Program-made: the position numbers and the translations under genes
The notes under the pieces: generated by a model
Databases searched by the model: none
What the model was told of the DNA's origin: nothing
The model's input: only the letters and a program-made list of their open reading frames with translations
Origin: Acidobacteriota bacterium
Lineage (GTDB): Bacteria; Acidobacteriota; Blastocatellia; Pyrinomonadales; Pyrinomonadaceae
DNA: 7,179 nucleotides
Assembly (NCBI GenBank): GCA_003222855.1
Contig: QHXH01000335.1
Location: forward strand, 1 to 7,179
Direction of reading: 5' to 3'
In this document: positions 6,747 through 7,179 of the stretch, in pieces
How positions within the stretch are numbered: position 1 is the first letter of the stretch
How the letters are laid out: every line of letters starts with the position of its first letter

Positions 6747-6805
6747 TTTGTGTGTTTTCGTGGTTCGTTTTGCTGCCGAAAAGCATGACCACGAAATCAC
6801 ACGAA
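6747..6805. repeat. Long inverted repeat (18-bp stem) in the gapA-pgk gap
   Basis: The arms 6747-6764 and 6788-6805 pair over 18 positions with one mismatch (6755/6797) and one G-U pair (6749/6803); the loop is 23 nt. The arms carry the motif TTTTCGTGG and its partner CCACGAAAT. The stem ends 7 nt before the pgk start codon, where a ribosome binding site should be. No T-tract follows, so a simple terminator is unlikely. It may be a dispersed repeat, an mRNA processing or stability element, or both. Confidence 0.75.
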
Positions 6806-6812
6806 ATTGTTT

Positions 6813-7179
6813 ATGAAGAAGCTTTCGATTCGAGATGTTGAGCTTAAGAGCAAACGCGTTTTCATTCGCGTCGATTTCAACGTTCCCATCAAAGACGGAA
6901 AAGTTGAAGACGACACCCGCATTCGCGCCGCCATCCCCACGATTAACTACGCTACGGAACATGGCGCGCGGGTGATTCTGGCGTCGCATCTCGGCCGGCC
7001 GAAAGGTCAGCGCGTCGACAAGTACAGTCTGCGGCCGGTCTATCTAAAACTTCAGGAGTTACTGGGCTCGCCCGCAGCTGACGTGGTAATCGATAGCCCC
7101 GTAGGCGTTCATCCGCCTTTGTCAATTGATTTTGTTGAAGATTGTATTGGCGAGCAGGTCACAAACGCGGTTGCGAAGA
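6813..7179 (+). CDS. pgk: Phosphoglycerate kinase, N-terminal part (runs off the window)
   Basis: Phosphoglycerate kinase transfers the acyl phosphate of 1,3-bisphosphoglycerate to ADP, the step after gapA. The first 122 residues are present. RVFIRVDFNVPIKDGKVEDDTRI (15-37) holds the substrate-binding R-D-N set (R19, D21, N23 and R36 by family position), and SHLGRPKG (58-65) is the second binding motif. FVEDCIG (107-113) follows. Between ELLG (82-85) and FVEDCIG there are 21 residues where the family normally has about four, so roughly 17 residues look inserted. The ATG at 6813 starts the canonical KKLSIRDVELKSKRV. No clear Shine-Dalgarno precedes it, and a long hairpin lies just upstream. 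The gene has no stop in view; the missing part would be the rest of the usual roughly 390-400 residues. Confidence 0.96.
   Translation, partial: MKKLSIRDVELKSKRVFIRVDFNVPIKDGKVEDDTRIRAAIPTINYATEHGARVILASHLGRPKGQRVDKYSLRPVYLKLQELLGSPAADVVIDSPVGVHPPLSIDFVEDCIGEQVTNAVAK
7068..7130 (+). other. Apparent in-frame insertion within pgk
   Basis: This DNA encodes residues 86-106 (SPAADVVIDSPVGVHPPLSID), located where most phosphoglycerate kinases have a short turn. It contains a small hairpin, AGGCG-TTCATC-CGCCT, at about 7101-7116, next to a GCCCCGTAGGCG stretch. The bases look like a degenerate copy of intergenic palindromic repeats, but the match is weaker than for the kinase insertion. It could instead be an ordinary lineage-specific loop. 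Confidence 0.45.

Noticed and set aside
6001..6792. A 263-codon antisense frame opposite gapA
   Set aside because: It mirrors the third-position bias of gapA. It has no recognisable domain and no ribosome binding site, while gapA is certain on the other strand.
1..7179. CRISPR array, tRNA, rRNA, phage or defence genes
   Set aside because: There are no regularly spaced direct repeats of CRISPR length, I recognised no cloverleaf or rRNA sequence, and every long gene belongs to a housekeeping or envelope family.

Overview
The window is chromosomal DNA of moderate GC content from a Gram-negative bacterium. An outer-membrane efflux protein and a prepilin peptidase show a diderm envelope. The mosaic of short palindromic and heptamer repeats at gene junctions, together with a TolC-type protein that has a long Pro-rich N-terminus and an enlarged second-half loop, suggests an uncultured soil Acidobacteriota (Blastocatellia-like). 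That placement is inference from recalled patterns, not a search result.

Layout. On the minus strand, in transcription order from right to left, lie a TolC-family outer-membrane protein (5393-3486), a WaaE/KdtX-like family 2 glycosyltransferase (3389-2631), a bifunctional prepilin peptidase/N-methyltransferase (2527-1646) and a PAS-containing sensor histidine kinase (1640-159). The kinase start lies 5 nt beyond the peptidase stop, so those two are probably translationally coupled. Positions 1-158 hold no gene I can identify. On the plus strand, divergent from the TolC gene across 322 nt, lie the glycolytic genes gapA (5716-6723) and pgk (6813 to the window edge, partial).

The minus-strand genes share an envelope theme: export channel, surface sugar transfer, pilin or pseudopilin processing, and a membrane sensor. 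They need not form one pathway. gapA and pgk encode consecutive steps of glycolysis or gluconeogenesis and are likely co-transcribed. A sigma-70-like promoter candidate lies ahead of gapA.

I see no new multi-gene system. The most interesting feature is the repeat load. Four intergenic gaps hold three palindromic elements and a pair of inverted heptamer arrays. One palindrome supplies the stop codon and last residues of the glycosyltransferase. Two repeat-like stretches sit in frame inside coding sequences: a linker insertion in the histidine kinase, and an apparent insertion of about 17 residues in the N-terminal domain of phosphoglycerate kinase.
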